Assembly: GCA_003154055.1 (NCBI GenBank)
Contig: PMCH01000128.1
Coordinates: forward strand, 17,639-26,555
Reading direction: 5' to 3'
Length of the DNA: 8,917 nt
DNA from: Acidobacteriaceae bacterium
GTDB taxonomy: Bacteria; Acidobacteriota; Terriglobia; Terriglobales; Acidobacteriaceae
In this document: positions 6,941 to 8,917 of the stretch, piece by piece
Numbering within the stretch: position 1 is the stretch's first letter
Layout: each line of letters begins with the position of its first letter
Position numbers and translations under genes: made by a program
Notes under the pieces: model-generated
Databases searched by the model: none
What the model saw: the letters and a program-made list of their open reading frames with translations, nothing else
What the model was told of the DNA's origin: nothing

Positions 6941-7086
6941 TCACGTAGGCCCGGACGCCCTCGTCCGGGCAGCGGCTCGAAGAGCCGCAAAATATCTCGG
7001 TCCACGCTCCGTGGCTCGAAGAAAAGCCTGCGGCTGGAGGCGCGCTTCGCACGCCTGCCCGGACGAGGGCGTCCGGGCCTACGTGA
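6941..7086. repeat. 146-bp inverted GTAG-type REP pair (MITE/BIME-like)
   Basis: The arms 6941-6972 and 7055-7086 are perfect 32-bp inverted repeats beginning TCACGTAGG. Each arm is itself a REP: GTAG (6945-6948), then GCCCGGACG (6949-6957), loop CCCT, CGTCCGGGC (6962-6970). The right arm is its mirror. The interior is also structured: GCGGCTC/GAGCCGC (6972-6978 with 6982-6988), CCACG/CGTGG (7002-7006 with 7010-7014), and the direct repeat GGCTCGAAGA (6975-6984, 7013-7022). No target-site duplication is seen, as expected for REP pairs rather than cut-and-paste MITEs. The right arm overlaps the end of birA and provides its stop. The left arm ends 6 bp from the coaX ATG. No transposase is inside. 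Confidence 0.92.
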
Positions 7087-8221
7087 TTCTTACCGTCCCA
7101 CTCAGCACTGTCCGCAGTCCCTCCGCCGTTCTCACCTGCAAAAATCCCCGCGGATCGAGCCCCTCCGTCACGCCTTCCACGCCGGTCTCTTCCACCCGGA
7201 CTTTCTTCCCGCGCGCCGTCGTCGAATTTTCCTGAAATCGACGCAGGATCGACTCCCTCGCCGCCCCATCCGCGCGCAGGCTGCGATACTCGCGGTCGAG
7301 CGACTTTAGCAAAGCCGCGCACAGCTCCACCCGCGACCACTCGGTGCCGGTCTCAATCCGCAGCGACGTCGCAATCTCGCGCAACTCCGCCGGAAACTTC
7401 GCCTGATTCACATTGAGCCCGACTCCCGTCACCAGATGCCGCACCCGCGTCGCCTCGGCGTTCATCTCGGTAAGGATTCCGCAAAATTTCTTTCCGCCCA
7501 GCAGAACATCGTTCGGCCACTTCAGATCCGGCCGCAGTTCCGGAGCAATGCTCAAAACCGCAGCGTGCACGGCCAGCCCCGCCGCCAACGAAAAAATCAG
7601 CGCCTCCGACGGCGGCATCTCGGGACGCAAAACCACCGAGCAATAAATCCCCGCCGACCGCGCCGAATGCCAGCTATGCGCGCCCCGTCCCCGCCCCGCC
7701 AGTTGCTCCTCGGCCAGAAAAACGCTGCCCTCCGGCGCACCCTCTGCCGCGGACTGCATCGCCTCGCTGTTGGTGGAGCCAATCTTGTAGTAGTGGTGAA
7801 TCTGTTTCGCGAAGATTGTTCCAGTCAGCAGCGGGGCAACGATATCCGGCAGAAGAAGGTCCGGCACGAATCGCAGCTGGTACCCCGTAGCCGGATGTCC
7901 CGCAACATCCACGCCCAGCCCGCGCAGTTGCTGAATCAGCCGCCACACTTCCGACCGGCTCGTTCCGATCTCTTCGGCAATCTTGGTCCCGCTGGCCACC
8001 ACCGTGGCATGTCCCATCAGCAGCCGGACGATGCGCCCCAGCCGGGCATCCGTCCGCGCCGAAGGACTGGCAGCCCGAGATTTGGCTTTGGTCTTGATGT
8101 GTGAATTATAAACAGTTGCCGGTTGCCGGCTTCTAGTTTCTACCGGCGATGGCTGTGAGCCCGCTGCGGCAGCGACTCCACCCACCGTCACGCGACGCCG
8201 GCAATCCGCTTGCCGGAGCAT
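7079..8221 (-). CDS. birA: Biotin-[acetyl-CoA-carboxylase] ligase / biotin repressor, start uncertain
   Basis: BirA makes biotinyl-AMP, attaches biotin to the carboxyl carrier protein, and in HTH-bearing forms represses biotin genes. From the ATG at 8221 it has 380 residues. A winged HTH spans about 61-115 (LGRIVRLL to GYQL). The ligase core has GSTNSEAM (148-155), AGRGRGAHSW (175-184), KWPNDVLLGGKKFCGIL (234-250) and GVGLNVN (266-272). The SH3-like C-terminal domain covers about 335-380. So it is a class II (DNA-binding) ligase. The true start is unclear. Residues 1-45 lie over a hairpin and a GCCGG repeat and look non-coding, and the only closer in-frame ATG (8017) would cut into the first HTH helix. 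The last residue and the TAG stop come from the REP pair. coaX follows on the same strand. Confidence 0.93.
   Translation of the reverse strand: MLRQADCRRRVTVGGVAAAAGSQPSPVETRSRQPATVYNSHIKTKAKSRAASPSARTDARLGRIVRLLMGHATVVASGTKIAEEIGTSRSEVWRLIQQLRGLGVDVAGHPATGYQLRFVPDLLLPDIVAPLLTGTIFAKQIHHYYKIGSTNSEAMQSAAEGAPEGSVFLAEEQLAGRGRGAHSWHSARSAGIYCSVVLRPEMPPSEALIFSLAAGLAVHAAVLSIAPELRPDLKWPNDVLLGGKKFCGILTEMNAEATRVRHLVTGVGLNVNQAKFPAELREIATSLRIETGTEWSRVELCAALLKSLDREYRSLRADGAARESILRRFQENSTTARGKKVRVEETGVEGVTEGLDPRGFLQVRTAEGLRTVLSGTVRIT
8105..8110 (-). promoter_or_regulatory. Candidate -10 box for birA
   Basis: On the minus strand TATAAT is a perfect -10 hexamer, about 30 bp before the codons for the HTH-proximal basic segment. 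Transcription would start near 8098, inside the longer birA reading. No convincing -35 lies 16-18 bp upstream. If real, it rules out the ATG at 8221 as the main start. Confidence 0.35.
8115..8216. repeat. Repeat-rich tract ahead of birA
   Basis: Two features flank this tract. At 8115-8128 the 7-mer GTTGCCG is repeated in tandem. At 8198-8216 CCGGCAA, loop TCCGC, TTGCCGG forms a perfect 7-bp hairpin that resembles a REP. Between them the minus-strand frame is rich in Ser, Pro, Gln and Arg with no family resemblance. I read the tract as intergenic, with birA's apparent N-terminal extension an accident of open frame. Confidence 0.45.
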
Positions 8222-8285
8222 GGGAAATGACACGAAATATTCCTCCCCACCGCGAATCACTGCCGAAAACCCGGTAAAATCCATG

Positions 8286-8292
8286 AGGGAGG
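8286..8292 (+). promoter_or_regulatory. Strong ribosome binding site for the gene at 8301
   Basis: AGGGAGG lies 8 bases before the ATG at 8301, near-optimal in sequence and spacing. It is the best Shine-Dalgarno in the window and decides both strand and start for the right-edge gene. Confidence 0.8.
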
Positions 8293-8300
8293 AATACCGC

Positions 8301-8917
8301 ATGTCCGCCAACGATTCCCCGCGACCCAGTGAGCGCGCTTTCGAGGAGATTGGAGCCCTCAAGCACCAACTGGAGAGCATGAAACGGGACGTTGAGAGCC
8401 TGAAAACCGAAAGCCGGAGCTGGATTCGAACCTGGGGCGTGTACCTGGGTATCCTGGCCAGTGTCTTTGCCGTCCCGCGGGCCGCCAAGGAGGCGTTCGA
8501 CAGCTTCTATCAGCACCCTAAGTTCTCTGTTCTTACCCCGGTTCCCTTGACCTTGTTCTACGACATGCAGCACCAGAAGATTACCTTCAGCTTTCCTGTG
8601 CTTGCCTCGAATTACGGCAACCGTGGCGGCGTTATCGTAGGCGCTAAGGCACACTTCGAACCGCCTCCGATGGACGCAATTGATCCGCAGTTCAAGTTCG
8701 TCGACGAAACCAGGCATGCGGTCGACATTCCATTCCCGGTTCCGGTCGGAGTCTCGAAATCAGTCGTTGGATCGGTCTCGTTCACGGGTAGTGGTCTCAT
8801 GGTTCCGGGCCGGCATCGGCTGGACGTGACCCTGATCGGGGACGATCGAAAGCCCTTGCCGATGATGCCGATGCAGTTCTGCTTTGATATCAACGACGAG
8901 CTCATTGCCGCCATTTC
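8301..8917 (+). CDS. Unrecognised membrane-anchored protein, 3' end beyond the window
   Basis: The frame is open from the ATG at 8301 to the window edge (205 complete codons) and follows an excellent AGGGAGG site. No family is recognised. Residues 1-15 are polar. About 16-40 form an amphipathic, probably coiled-coil helix (EEIGALKHQLESMKRDVESLK). About 44-58 are one hydrophobic segment (WGVYLGILASVFAVP) that probably anchors the protein. From about 72 on the sequence alternates hydrophobic and polar residues with many Pro, Gly, Val and Phe, suggesting a beta-sandwich-like domain (VLTPVPLTLFYD, ITFSFPVLASNYGNRGG, GSVSFTGSGLMVPGRHRLDVTLIG). GC-rich third positions support coding. Minus-strand frames over the same DNA are shadows. 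It diverges from birA. Confidence 0.85.
   Translation, partial: MSANDSPRPSERAFEEIGALKHQLESMKRDVESLKTESRSWIRTWGVYLGILASVFAVPRAAKEAFDSFYQHPKFSVLTPVPLTLFYDMQHQKITFSFPVLASNYGNRGGVIVGAKAHFEPPPMDAIDPQFKFVDETRHAVDIPFPVPVGVSKSVVGSVSFTGSGLMVPGRHRLDVTLIGDDRKPLPMMPMQFCFDINDELIAAI

Noticed and set aside
6941..7086. The branched fold as a tRNA or a classical riboswitch
   Set aside because: No tRNA-like arms, anticodon loop or CCA-compatible acceptor are seen. The symmetric REP arms explain the structure better.
8133..8914. Minus-strand frames at 8133-8717 and 8612-8914 as genes
   Set aside because: They lie opposite the plus-strand gene at 8301, which has a strong ribosome site and better coding composition. 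They are antisense shadows.

Overview
The window looks like chromosomal DNA from a GC-rich bacterium, most likely an acidobacterium (Acidobacteriota, class Terriglobia or similar). That placement rests on the protein style, the gene set and the kind of short intergenic hairpin repeats. It is an inference from memory, not a database result.

Layout. At the left edge the first 35 codons of a minus-strand gene run out of the window (1-107). A divergent spacer (108-493) carries a 70-bp two-hairpin repeat and leads to a small plus-strand DUF2007-type gene (494-781). That gene runs tail-to-tail into comEC and overlaps it by 11 bp. From there to about 8.2 kb everything is on the minus strand. In transcription order the genes are birA (biotin-protein ligase/repressor), coaX (type III pantothenate kinase), an unrecognised 236-residue helical protein, rlmD (23S rRNA uracil-5 methyltransferase type) and comEC (DNA-uptake channel). 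At the right edge a plus-strand gene (8301 to beyond 8917) with an excellent ribosome binding site encodes an unrecognised protein with a coiled coil, one membrane segment and a probable beta-rich domain.

How the genes relate. birA and coaX form a cofactor pair (biotin attachment and the first step of CoA synthesis). rlmD and comEC are housekeeping or competence genes that share only direction. The gaps between minus-strand genes are 94 to 274 bp when rlmD is started at its ATG, so one tight operon is not evident.

The notable layer is between the genes. Three of the gaps, and parts of some coding ends, hold short palindromic repeats of at least three families: a GTAG-type inverted REP pair (146 bp, perfect 32-bp arms) between birA and coaX, a GTGG-type inverted REP pair between the 236-residue gene and rlmD, and two copies of a 70-bp double-hairpin repeat. 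They affect genes directly. One supplies the stop codon of birA and sits 6 bp from the coaX start, one creates a false upstream start for rlmD, and one REP-like hairpin lies within comEC. No transposase, RAYT, CRISPR array, tRNA or rRNA gene was seen. I found no defence or biosynthetic system; the repeats and two unrecognised proteins are the real leads.
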